Source: Anaeramoeba flamelloides (lineage: Eukaryota; Metamonada; Anaeramoebidae). Taken from it: a DNA stretch of 64,000 nt. The stretch lies in the NCBI GenBank assembly GCA_027625915.1, contig JANTQA010000016.1, positions 2,609,001 to 2,673,000 on the forward strand, in the 5' to 3' direction. The position numbers were made by a program, and so were the translations under genes. The notes below the pieces were generated by a model, which was not told where the DNA came from, made no database searches, and saw only the letters and a list, made by a program, of their open reading frames with translations. Below, in pieces: positions 46,838 to 58,699 of this stretch. How positions within the stretch are numbered: position 1 is the first letter of the stretch; each line of letters begins with the position of its first letter.

Positions 46838-47261
46838 AGGAATATCTAAAACAAAGCCACCACGGGGGTCTTACGAATTAAAACATCAGTTGATTAGACT
46901 CTATATTTCTTGAGATCCAGAAAAACTATAAAAACTCATAAATTTATGAGGAGATATTTTTGGCAAGATCAGATAGTTAATTGGAAGATGGTAGTGAAAA
47001 CCAAAACCCAACCATGTTTCATCTAATTGAAGTATTGCCTACTTTCCAATAAAAACCTCTGAATGAAGGGATTTTGAAGAAACATGGTTGGGTTGTGGTT
47101 TTTACTACCATCTTCCAATTAACTATCTGATCTGGGCAAATTAATAATTCATAAATTTTCCAAATTTTTTAGTTCTTCTGGATCTAAAGAGATAATGAAT
47201 CTAATTCACTGATGTTTTAATTCGTAAGATCTGCTGTGATGGCTTTATTTTAGATAATCCT
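46838..47261. mobile_element. 424-bp foldback element with TA target duplication
   Basis: Two arms of about 190 bases form a long hairpin around a 50-base loop. The inner 60 bases of each arm (agatcagatagttaattgga ... aacccaaccatgtttc) pair almost perfectly. The outer parts (AGGAATATCTAAAAC and TTTTAGATAATCCT) pair with more mismatches. TA borders both ends (46836-46837, 47262-47263). Non-coding; mariner-type by target. Confidence 0.85.
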
Positions 47262-48039
47262 TAAAAGTCGTTTAAAATCATCTAAACTCATTCCAGTCAT
47301 ACTAGTCCAGTTTTATTTAAGAAAGAGAACAAATTCGATAAGTTTTATCAAATCTTCTTTTCAAAATATATTTTCAATATTGAAATCTGATCTATTTTTT
47401 CATATTTTAGTTAATTTTTTTTTTTTTTTATTCCTTTTCTTTTTTCTTCTTTTTTTAATAAAAGTCACCCAATTGAGTAAAGAAAAAAAAAATGCTTGGG
47501 AACTCTCAATTAATATTAAGAAAATTGTGTTTATATAATTTCTTATATAAAAAATTATTTAATTATTCGTAATATCTTTACCAACTGTTTGAAGTTCCCT
47601 AGAGAACTTGTGAAATTGTGTATGGGATGCCAAAAAGATGTACGATAAGCATTTTTAGAATGATTTTATTTTTTTTTTAAATATTTTTTTGTTAATGTCT
47701 TTCTTTTATGAATATCAAATACAATTTGAAGTAGATTGTTTCTCTTCATTCTAATTGAATGTAGTTTGATTTTTTTAAAAAAATGTGTATATTTCATTTT
47801 TGGCTAATTAGTTTAGGTGCGAAAGGGTGATTAGATAACAATTGTCAATATTAAAAAAGTATCTAAATACCAAAACCCGTACTACATAAAAAATAAAAAA
47901 AAGTTTAAACAAATGTGATATAAAATATATGTATTCCATTTATTGGTCTATGCAATTTTGTAATAAAAAAATTACTTTCATTTATTTATATATTATTACT
48001 TTTTAGTTATAATTTAATAAAATTACCGTCTGTTTGGTG

Positions 48040-48230
48040 TTGGGTTTTTTTAATTTCAGAAGTGCAAAGAAAATTTCCTTTTATGTCATAAATTAAAAAA
48101 AAACCTAGAAACTTGGTGGTACTCTACAAGACTTTAATTAAAGTTTTGTTAATTCCAAATATTAACGAAATTTTCTGAATTTTTATTTCTATTTCTTAAA
48201 TAATAAAAAAAAAAAACCTTGGCGCTTAAC
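48040..48230. repeat. Palindromic repeat modules
   Basis: Two modules ending in aaaaaaaacctagaaact-like and aaaaaaccttggcgct sequence with inverted AT-rich arms; same family as 42820-43640. Confidence 0.55.
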
Positions 48231-49849
48231 GATACTTCCATAAAAGCTTATAATCCATTTTGTGTTTTTATATCTTGATTGTAATGTAGATAAAATTATT
48301 GTCAATAATATATCTTTAATTTAAAAAATAATTAGAAAAAAAAATCCTTATAAATAAAGACAAGAAAAAAAAAAAAAAAAAATGAATAAAATACAAAATA
48401 AGAAAAAACACAATCAAATTATTTTTTGTATATGGATTGTTGGATAAATTTGCCGTTTTTTCATTTTTATATTGCATATACTGGATTTCCACCAAAATTT
48501 ATATTAATATAGGTATCTAAATATTCGACCAAATGAACATTAAATGAAATAGGTCACTTTATGAATTTTAAAAAAAGAAAATAATCCCTATGTTATCCCT
48601 TCATAAAGTAATGTATTTTAAGATTGGACATTTTCTTTTATATTTATCTTTTCGTAGGTTTATTGTTTATTATTATTTTTTTTAAAAACTTTTTCTTTCT
48701 TACATTTTAATTTATATATTTTAGTTTTTTTTGAAAATATCCCAAAACCTTTTTTTTTGTACAAAATAATATGACAAAGAATTATTTCTACTAGAAAAAC
48801 ACAATCCGGGTACGAAAAGAAGATTAAAATCAAATTTTCGATATAGATCACCGGTTTTTAGTTTTGAATCGCGTTAAATGTATTCAGTACTCTTCATTTT
48901 CATTCTTTTCACTTACACCACTCCCTTTAAGTTCATTTTTTTAACACCCATTCAGCAAAAAGATTAGAAAATTTATTCAACTCGAATCCTGGGTAAGTTT
49001 ACCAATCTTATAATTGTTTTTTTGATTTCCTATTATCGTACCCAAAAGCCTAAAAAAGAAAAAAAAAATTGGTGGGTGAACCCAAATACTTATAAGGTGT
49101 GCTTGGAACAGGAAGAAATTTCGTTAACACAAAAATTTTACATATAATTCTTAATTTAATTCAACAAATTAATTTAAAACCACAACACGTTTGAAATCTT
49201 TTTATATCCTAATTCTTAAAAATTTGATTTCTGCTTGATAAATCCATGAAAAAATAGGTTATTTGAAAAAAAAAAACATCCCTTTAGATTTTTCAAAACC
49301 CTTAAAAGAGTTATTTAATCTGTAATTTTAATGAGAAAACCAAGTAAATTCATAAATTCTCTTGAATTTTTCCAAACAGTGATCTAATTAGATGAACTCA
49401 TGAAACTTTTTCCAACAAAAAAAAACAGGTTCAAAAAGTGAAACCAGTACTTTTTTGTTCTTTTTGTTCAGATACAACACCGAGAAAAGTATTCAATGGA
49501 ATACCTAAATTCAAACTAGTTTTGAAATTTATTGACTTGATCATTTTGAGAAAATTTGAAAATTTGAAATTGAATTTGTTAAAATTTTTTGTACATTTTT
49601 CCATTATTTACAAATTTTTGTTTATTTTGACTCAAAAATCAAACTATTTTTTAAATAAATTTTTCAATTTAATCTTTCATTCAAAGAAAATCTTTTTGAA
49701 TAATAGAACTTTAATCAGGAAGTATCATATGTACATAATATCAATTGTCAGGACCTTTGATAATTAAATGTGTATATGTCTAGAATAAATACAAACACTG
49801 CTTTTAATTCGAAAAAGGATTTCTACCAATTCTAGAGATTCCCATTTAA

Positions 49850-50405
49850 GGTTTACAATCCCTGAAATCTGAAAAAAAAGATTATCTTGTGTTATTTGTG
49901 ACCACTTTTTAATTTGGTTATTAGCTCATGATTCTTGTGCTTGGTATGGGTTTTAATAGTGATTCAAAATAGGAATTTTTGACAATTTATTTTTTTTTTT
50001 CCTGAAATCTGAATTGAAGAGTGTAAGAATAATAGATTGATGGGTGTTATAGAATAAATTTTGATTTTTGGGTTATCGATTAAAATTTTCATATACTTTT
50101 TTGTCAATTAACTCAATGAAAAAAAACATTTTTTTTAAAATCTCCAAATAAAACCAAACCTAATTAAAAATTTCAATCAACAACCCACAAACCACATTTT
50201 ATTATAACTTAATTTCCTGCCAATTAATCTTATAGACTTCAATTCTGATTTCGTAAAAAAAAAAAATAAATTGTCAAAAATTGCCATTTTGAACCAGTAT
50301 TAAAACCCATACCAAGCACAAGATCGATCAGATAAAAACCAAATTAACAAGTGTCACCAAATAACACCAGATAATCTTTTTTCCAGATTTCAGGGATTGT
50401 AAACC
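49850..50405. mobile_element. 556-bp foldback element flanked by TTAA
   Basis: Termini GGTTTACAATCCCTGAAATC and its inverted copy (GATTTCAGGGATTGTAAACC) begin arms of about 190 bases that pair with about one mismatch per ten bases, through cttgtgcttggtatgggttt and tttttgacaatttatttt. The central 180 bases are unpaired. TTAA lies on both sides (49846-49849 and 50406-50409), the duplication typical of piggyBac-type insertion; a TA target inside it cannot be excluded. No transposase. Confidence 0.85.
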
Positions 50406-51123
50406 TTAAAAATTACCCAAAATTTCCTAATTAATAAATTGAACAATTTGACTTCAAGTTCCCTAGTTTTAAACTTCTTTTTAGTTGACTAAACTCAAAG
50501 ATTTTCCAAAACCAATTCTAAATAATCTTGTTAGGATTATAATGAATATTTCATTATGAACTTTTGTGACAAAATTTTTCAAAGTTTTCTTTATTTTTTA
50601 ACTTAATAAATGAAACTCTGTTCCAAGACTTACAATTATTCAAATGAATAAACAATTAATTTTTTGTATTTTATTATTCACTATTATTTTAAAACTAATT
50701 TTGGAGGAAAAATCCCTTTTTAAATCCCAAAATATTCATCTTTTGTGAAACAAAACTTTGAAATTATACTATTTGTTGAAAAATAAATTGAACAAAATTT
50801 GCCAAAGCTTTCCCAAAAAAAAGTTTTCAAATTGTGTAATCATTCCAAATTAATAAAATCCTAAAATAAAGCCGAGAATATTAATTTTCTTTTCTGAAAT
50901 GTCGACTTTATAAATTTAATTCCTTTTATTTGATTGTGATTTTTTTCAAAAGTCGAATGAAAATAGTGATCTTTTTATTCTGTAATTATTAAAACTTAAC
51001 ATTTCAGAAGAGTATAAATGAAGGAAAAATTGAAAAAAATTCCAAAAAGAAATACTAACCGTTAAATAATAAATTTTTTTATTTTTCAAAACATTTTTTT
51101 TAAAAATTCCTTGTCTAATACAC

Positions 51124-54100
51124 ATGGAATCCAAAAGAATTTTTTCTTTATTAAAACATAAAGGTTTGTGATTTTAAAACTAACTCTTTTCAAATAACAA
51201 AAAATTTCATTCGCTTGAGATTTTTTTTTTATTAACACAATTCCAAAACAAAAACCAAAATATTCCTAAAAACAACAAAACCAAACAAAACAAAATAATA
51301 TAGATCCATCTCAAAAACAACAGGGGTGTAATGAATTCCAACAACTTTTAGTCACTGGAAAAAGGATCTCAAATCAAGATATTAAAACTGTTATTTTGTG
51401 TTTCTCTGAAATATTCAAAGAAGACGATCTTTCTTTGGAATTAATTTTTTCAATCTTCCAGCTTTTTATTCTCCTAATTAACCGCGAAGGTGAAACAATT
51501 CTGGGACATTCAAACGAAATCTTTCTTTCAATTGGAACAGTGTCAACAAAAATATCCGATCCAGATTCTATTTTAACTTTTCTTGATTTAACATCCGAAA
51601 TACTCAATTCCTTTGTCAGGATCTGTGGCTTTGATCAGCTGTGGGACCTTACAAGCGAGTTGTACAGCAGCTCTTCAGACAAACTAATTGTTCTTTTTCT
51701 CCAATGGTGGTACCAAAAACTCCAAAATTTGCAATCATTCCCTTTAAAGAAAATGCTCCCAAAATATATCCAACTCCTTTCACACGAGAACGAAGTGATC
51801 ACAAACCTATCACGAACCATTCTGGAAGAAATCTACAGGTAAATATTTTTTCTATTTAAAAAAATCATTTCAAAAACAAACAAAAAAAGCAAGAATTTCC
51901 CAGAAACTGTTTCCTCTTTGAGATTATCATTTCAAATGTGATCAAAATTTTCACTTCACTTCCTTCGTAGGATCATTTTTAAAAGACCACTTTCGTAACA
52001 AACAAAATCGTGAAAATAAAAAACGCAGAAGAGAGATAAACAGTTTCAAAAATCCCCACTTCTCTTAATTTTTTCTTGAGTGATTTAAATTAGTTGGAAA
52101 TATCAAAATTCCCACCAACACGGTTGTTATTTTGAAGTGATAGATTTTTAATTATTTTACCTCGAACACCCACAAATCTTTTTCCAATTCAAAACACTTT
52201 AAAAAAATCATTTTTTTCCAAAATCACAATCTTATTTTTTCAAAATAACACTTCTTTTTTTTTTTTTCAAAAGCTTATTGGGGAAACAATTTTTCAAAAT
52301 TCTTCAACAAATTGTTGATAAAGAACAATATTTGTCATTAAAAAAACAATTTTCAAATGTAGTCCTAGTTTCAAAACAAAACCAAATCCAATATGAAGAG
52401 ATTCAAGAAACAAAAATTCAGCCGTTACAAAAATTACCAGAATTACCAAAATTGAAAACAAAGGCATCAACAAAACCAAAAACAATAAAGAAAAGACAAT
52501 CAATTTCACAAAAAAAACGAAAAATTAGTAATGTTCCTAAGACACCAATCCAATCAAACCAATTAAAATCAAAATTAAAATCAAACTCAAAAACAAGAAC
52601 AAGAACAAGACCAAAAACAGGAACAAAACCAAAATTGAAACTCAAAACAAGAACACCAAACAGGTTAGAATCACGACTAAATTTAATGGTTTCTAATTTT
52701 AAAGAAGAAAGTGATAAAATTGAACCAATTGTTGTTTGTATTTTCAAAATAATCTTTTCTCTCTATTTTTATTCTCTCTGAACATTTACCCTTAATTTTT
52801 TTTTATCTTCTTTTTTATCTTTTCATTTTTTTTTTTCAATTCTTTACAATCCCAATGAAACACATTCTCTTTTAAAAACTAAAAATCTGATCAAATTGTA
52901 ATTAGATCAAAAGTGAAAAGCAATTAAAAACCGAATTAAATATCATCCTTTTCCATTTGACTCACGACAAAGGAGAAGTTTGGAAACCTCGAATGGAAAT
53001 GATTACTAAATTTGAAGGACTGCTGAATGGAGGTGCAGCCGATTATTCATTTTTTGTCGAGGAACTTCGCAAATTTGTCAACCCAATCACCGATCAATTA
53101 AAAGATCTCCGAAGTCAAATTGTCAAAAGAACAACATGCTTAATCTCTCATCTTTCACGCCGACTCAAACATTCCTTTTCGGATTTTTTCAGTTGGTGGC
53201 TTGTAGACTTGCTAAACCTGTCTGACAAAAAAAAACAAATCATTTCGAAAAGCGCACATTTTTGTATCATGGACCTTATCCAATACACAAAGGCACCCAG
53301 GGTTCTTCCAAAAATTAAACTCTATTGGTTTGATTCCAAAAGCAAGGTTGTGCATATCAAGTGTTCCCAATATTTGACAGAAATACTCCAAAAATGGAAA
53401 AGCTCCGATCTTGATCGCTATCGCGATACAATCGAAGAAATGGTTAACCACGCAATGACGTCCGCTGATCAGGCAACCAGAAAGAATGGCAGACGCGCAT
53501 TTTGGGGCTATTATAGATTATTCCCTGAACAAAGCAAATTAATTTTTGAGAAATTTAATCAGCAAATTCAAAAATTATTAAAAAAAGAACAACCAAACGA
53601 TGTAAGTTTCAGAAATACACACCATTTGTCCTTTTATTCCTTATATTATTTTATTTGTCACTTTTCTGATTTATTACCAATGCTTCTTTTGGTACACTTT
53701 TTTGGAATACTGGTTTATGTCATTGGTATTAAAACTTCCCTAAGATATTACCTCCCTTAAGTTCTTGAATTAAAATACATACACCAACATGAATACCAAA
53801 CTAACAAACAAACATAGTCCAAATAATTGAAAATAAATCATTCTAATATAATTATACAAAAATTTCAAAAATATTCTCTCTTTTTATTTATAATTTATTC
53901 TTACCTAATAGATTGAATTTGATTATACCAAAGAATCAAAAGAACCAAAATTAAAAAAGCTAGTCGTTAAAAACACATCAAGAACTTCCATGTCAAATAA
54001 TCCCCTTAAATCAACCAAAAAAAAAAAAATCACAAAAAAAAAATTAAGAAGAAGATCTAATTCGGTTGGTAAAAAAGATTTTAAAAAAGAATTAATAATA

Positions 54101-57100
54101 AAACAATCAACAACCACCAAAAACGATCTCAACCGAAGAAAATCAACAGTACCATTCAAAACTAAGAAATCTGAATTATTTTCAACTTTACCTTCAGGAA
54201 AAATAATCAGATCTCAAACAAAAATAAAACCTAGGAAAAGATCCAAATCTTTTAATAAAGGAACAAATAATCGAAAAAAAAAAATTCAGAAATTAAAACC
54301 TTTAGTGAAAAAAAATAAAACAAAAACTGAAAAAAACACAAATACGACTGGCACCAATATTAATGACAACGACAACGACAACGACAACAGCCGAAGCAAT
54401 CAAAAACAATTAAATGAATCGGATAACAAAACCGAAGAAAATAAAACTACATCAACAGATAACTTAAAACAAAAATATAAATTATTATCTTCATTAAACG
54501 ATCAAGTTCAAAAGAATCCAATTTATCTAAAACAGAATGAGAAATATCAAAAAGTATTATCATGCTCGTTCATCACTTTTAATGAAAATTCAATTGAAAA
54601 CCAAACAATTTCTTTAGATTTAATTCAAAAAATGATTATTTCTTATAAATTGAGATTTAAAAAACACCTGGAAAAATTTTTAACAATTTACTTTGAAAAA
54701 TTATTTAATATTGCTCTCTTAGAAGAGAAATTAAATAATATTCTTCAAATTCTTGAGAATAATTATGAGGCCTTTTTATTTATTTGTATATCTTTAAATA
54801 ATAAACTTGATCTTTTTAAATCAAATCAATCTTCTTGAATTTATTCTTCTTAAATTAAATAATAGCAATAAATGGTTACTAAAATTTGAGAATATTAAAC
54901 AAATTTTTAATCAATTAATTAATAATTTAAAAGAACCAGATTCAAAAAATTTCAATTTAACAACACAGATCTTTATTTTATGTAACCAATCCAATTCCAA
55001 AGATTTTTTCCATAATATTGCATTATTGAACAATGAAGACTATTTGTTACTACTCGGCGCCCTTTCTTCATTAATTCCAAATCTTGAGCAACAAATTATT
55101 GATTTTAAAAACAAAAATCCAAATATAACCCCAAGTATAAATACATTGTCAAAAAAAAATCCAAATCCAAAAAATAAAAACAAAAACAAAAACACCAAAA
55201 AAAAACGTTAATAAAAAGGGAAATGAGATTAATAATAAAAATCCAAGAATTAGAGAAAAAAATAATACAAATAAACAATTAAAAAAAAGAAAATCAATTC
55301 TAGTTAAAAAAAAAAAAAATAGTGCAAATCAAAAAAATGTAAGCAAAAAAAAATTTTTAAAAAAAGGTAAAATCCAAAAGTCGTTAATTAAAAAAAAAAC
55401 CAAAAAAGTAAAAATTATTAATAATAAAACAAAACAACAAAATTCTAAAAATTTGAAATCAAATAATAATAATAATAATAAGAATGTTAAAAATATTCCA
55501 AAAAACAAAAATGTTAATACCCCCAAAACTCAAAAATTAAATAATAAAATTATCAAATCATCTAAAAAAACACTTCCAATAAGAAAAAAATTAATCAGAA
55601 AAAGAAAAAACACACCATTACAAAAAAATAAAAATAGGCAGATACTGAAAAAAACGCGAACTTTGGAAAAAAAAAAACCTACAAAAAAAATTCCTAAATC
55701 GACAATTAAAAAAAAATTATTTCAGGCTGATCAACTCAAAAAAAATAAATATCCACCAAAAAGAAAATGAAGAATTAAATGAGGAAAAACAAATAAAAAA
55801 TGAATTACAAAGTTCGACAAAATTAGATGAAAAAGAAAATATTGATGAAACAATACAAAACGATCAAATAATAAAAAATGAAAGAAAAATTGAAGAAAAA
55901 GAAGCTTTAATAAATGATTTGGACTCTAATCAACCTGTAAATAGGGAAAATAGGAAACAAGAAAGAAAGGAAAATAACGAAAACCAAAAAATAATTAAAG
56001 AAGATGAACCTATTGAAAATCAAAAAAGTGAAATCGAAGAAAAAGAAATTAATAATGAAAATGAAAACAACAACAAAGATCAAATAGAAAAAGAAGAAGA
56101 AATTGAAAAGAATGAAAATGATCAAGACTTAAAAGAGATCAGTGAAAATGAAAAAGATGAAAATAATGAAAATGTTGAAAATTTAAAAGATAATGAGGGA
56201 AAAGAAGAAAATGAAACAATAACAATAAATGAAAATTCAAATGAAATTGATAAAAATGAAGAAGAAAAAGATTTAATTGAAGAAAAAGAATCAAATGAAG
56301 AAAATAAATGTATTGATGAAATAATTGAAAATGAAAATATCATAAAGGAAAATGAAAAAGATAAAGATTCAATTGAAGAAATAGAAGAAAATGAAAATGA
56401 AAACGAAAACGGAAATGAAGAAAAAGAAGGAAACCAAAAAATAATTGAAGAAGAGGAAAAAGAAAAAGAAAATGAAGAAAATCAAAAAATAATTAAAGAA
56501 GATCAACCAATTGAAAATATAAAAAGTGAAATTGAAGAAAAAGAAATTAATAATGAAAATGAAAATAATAACCAAGATGAAATAATAAAAGAAGAAGAAA
56601 CTGAAAAGAATAATAATGATCAAGACCTAAAAGAGATTCACGAAGAGGAACAAGAAGAAAATAATAACAATTTTGAAAACCAAAAAGATAATGAGGAACA
56701 AGAAGAAAATGAAACAATGACAATAAATGAAAATTCAAATGAAATTGATAAAAATGAAGAAGAAAAAGATTTAATTGAAGAAATAAAAAGAAAATGAAAA
56801 TGAAAAAATTATTGAAAATAATAATGAAAATGAAATTGAAAAAAAAGAAAACGAAAATGAAAAACAAATAAAAGAAAAAAATAGAAGGAAACCAAAAAAA
56901 TAATCGAAGAAGAGGAAAAGGAAAAGGAAAAGGAAAATGAAAATGAAAAAGAAAAAGAAAATGAAGAAAATCAAAAAATAATTAAACAAGATCAACCAAT
57001 TGAAAATATAAAAAGTGAAATTGAAGAAAAAGAAATTAATAATGAAAATGAAAACAATAACAAAGATCAAATAATAAAAGAAAATGAAAAAGAAGATAAC

Positions 57101-58699
57101 CAAAAAATAATTAAAAATAAAAATGAAAAAAATGACAAGGAAAATGAAAATGAAAACCAAATAAATGAAAAAATAGAAGAGAACCAAAAAATAATTGAAA
57201 AAGATGAAAATGAAAATGAAGAAAAAAAAGAAAATCAAAAAATAATTAAAGAAGATCAACCAACTGAAAATATAAAAAGTGAAATTGAAGAAAAAGAAAT
57301 TAATAATGAAAATGAAAACAATAACAAAAATCAAATAACAAAAGGAGAAGAAACTGAAAAAAATAATACTAATCGGGATCTGAAAGATATCGATGAAGAG
57401 GAAAAAGATGAAAGTAATAATAATGAAGAAAATAATGAAGATAATGAGGAAAAAGAAGAAAATGAAACAATAACAATAAATGAAAATTCAAATGAAATTG
57501 ATACAAATCAAGAAGAAAAAGATTCAATTGAAGAAATAAAAGAAAATGAAAATGAAAAAATTATTGAAAATAATAATATAAATGAAAACGAAATTAATAA
57601 TGAAAATGAAAACAATAACCAAGATGAAATACTAAAAGAAGAAGAAACTGAAAAGAATAATAATGATCAAGACCTAAAAGAGATTCACGAAGAGGAAAAA
57701 GACGAAAGTAATAATAATGAAGAAAATAATGAAAATATAAAAGAAATTGAGAAAAAAGAAGAAGAATATAATGGGATTGAAAATGAAAATCAAATAACAG
57801 AAAAAATAGAAGATAATCAAAAAATAATTGAAAAAGTAGAAAACCAAAAAGAAAAAGAAAACGAAAACGAAAACGAAAATGAAAATGAAAATGAAAATGA
57901 AAATGAAAATGAAAATGAAAATGAAAACAAAGACCAAAAAGAAACAATAAATAACAATCTTAACCAACAAAATAAATCAAAAAAATTGGAAAAACAAACA
58001 ATTGGTAAAATGATCAAAACACTACTCAATAACCTTTCATTAGGAAAACATTTTAAAAAAACCATCGATTTATTAGAACAACTTTCAAATGATAATATCG
58101 AAGAAGTATGGGAACAGTATTTTAAAGAAATAATTATTGTAATTTTCTTTTCTTTGCACAATGAAAAGAAAAATGATAACAGAGAAACAATATTAAATTT
58201 ATTAAAAACAATTATAAAAAACCAATCCAATTTATTTTTCAATTCCACAAAATTAATAATCCACCAATTCATCGCATCATTTAAAGAAGATGACGATAAT
58301 TCATTCTTGCCCTTTTATTCTAAAATAGTAAAAATACTAATAACCGTACTGGATATTGATACAGTCATTGAAAACTCAATCCATTTTTTAAATCAAAACC
58401 ATTTACCAATTTTTCAAATTTCTTTGTGCTTTTTAACCCAAATTTGGAAAACAAATTCACAAGAAAATTTGGAACATCAATTGCAAATAATAATTAAAAC
58501 CTTACAAACTAAATTACACCTTTACAATTTCAAATTAAGAACATATGCCACACACGCAATTGCAGAGTTTTGGTTCATATATGGGAATGAGTTTCAAAAA
58601 AAATTTCTAGATTCAAATAACTTTTCATTATACCAAATTAAATTATTTGAAAATTATCTTCAGCAAAAAGTACAAGAAAATGAAAAATTAAAAAATTAA
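51124..58699 (+). CDS. CLASP: CLASP/MAST/Orbit-type microtubule-associated protein with TOG domains
   Basis: Exons: 51124-51163, 51304-51838, 52274-52733, 52906-53601 and 53912-58699, with consistent phases for the first five joins. Residues 1-240 form a TOG domain (SRTILEEIYS, compare CLASP1 SNSLVEIYR). A Lys/Arg-rich linker follows, then a TOG2 (residues about 354-577: LLNGGAADYSFFVEELRKF and LKDLRSQIVKRT against human LLIAGAADYDCFFQHLRLL and AKDLRSQVVREA). The last exon has a basic Ser/Lys stretch, a HEAT-like region (54480-55090), a Glu/Asn-rich repetitive linker (55978-57960) and a C-terminal TOG (58000-58690; EEVWEQYFKEIIIVIFFSL against human PRIWDQHFKTILLLLLETL). CLASPs bind microtubules and tips and suppress catastrophe. 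The last exon needs six one-base frame changes, near 54815, 55150-55205, 55740, 56777, 56868 and 56895, all the same way, so gene status is uncertain. Confidence 0.88.
55978..57960 (+). repeat. Coding tandem repeats, Glu/Asn/Lys-rich, in CLASP linker
   Basis: A long unit of roughly 100 codons recurs about four times in whole or part, starting near 55978, 56475, 56955 and 57230, with a shorter piece near 57585. Each full unit carries NQKIIKEDQPIEN, then SEIEEKEINNENENNN, then DQDLKEI, then ENETITINENSNEID. The end (57855-57930) is a gaaaat/gaaaac hexamer tract. The sequence has almost no hydrophobic clusters and is probably disordered. Confidence 0.85.

Larger units (their letters stand above)
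45979..51123. other. Intergenic stretch between RPS23 and CLASP
   Basis: About 5.1 kb without a recognisable gene. It contains two long foldback elements (46838-47261 and 49850-50405) and palindrome modules at about 48040-48230. A 109-codon frame at 49438-49767 is Phe/Leu/Lys-rich and unmatched. Confidence 0.6.

Noticed and set aside
49438-49767. 109-codon frame near the TTAA foldback
   Set aside because: No ATG at the start, biased composition, no recognised family.
55907-57970. Several Phe/Ile-rich minus-strand frames resembling membrane proteins
   Set aside because: They are complements of the Glu/Asn-rich CLASP linker.
4595-58699. Euplotes-like programmed +1 frameshifting at AAA-TAA/TGA
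   Set aside because: Several breaks do end at AAA-TGA or AAA-TAA, but sister repeat units show an extra A upstream of the stop, and other breaks end at non-AAA codons. Kept only as one explanation within the frame-offset finding.
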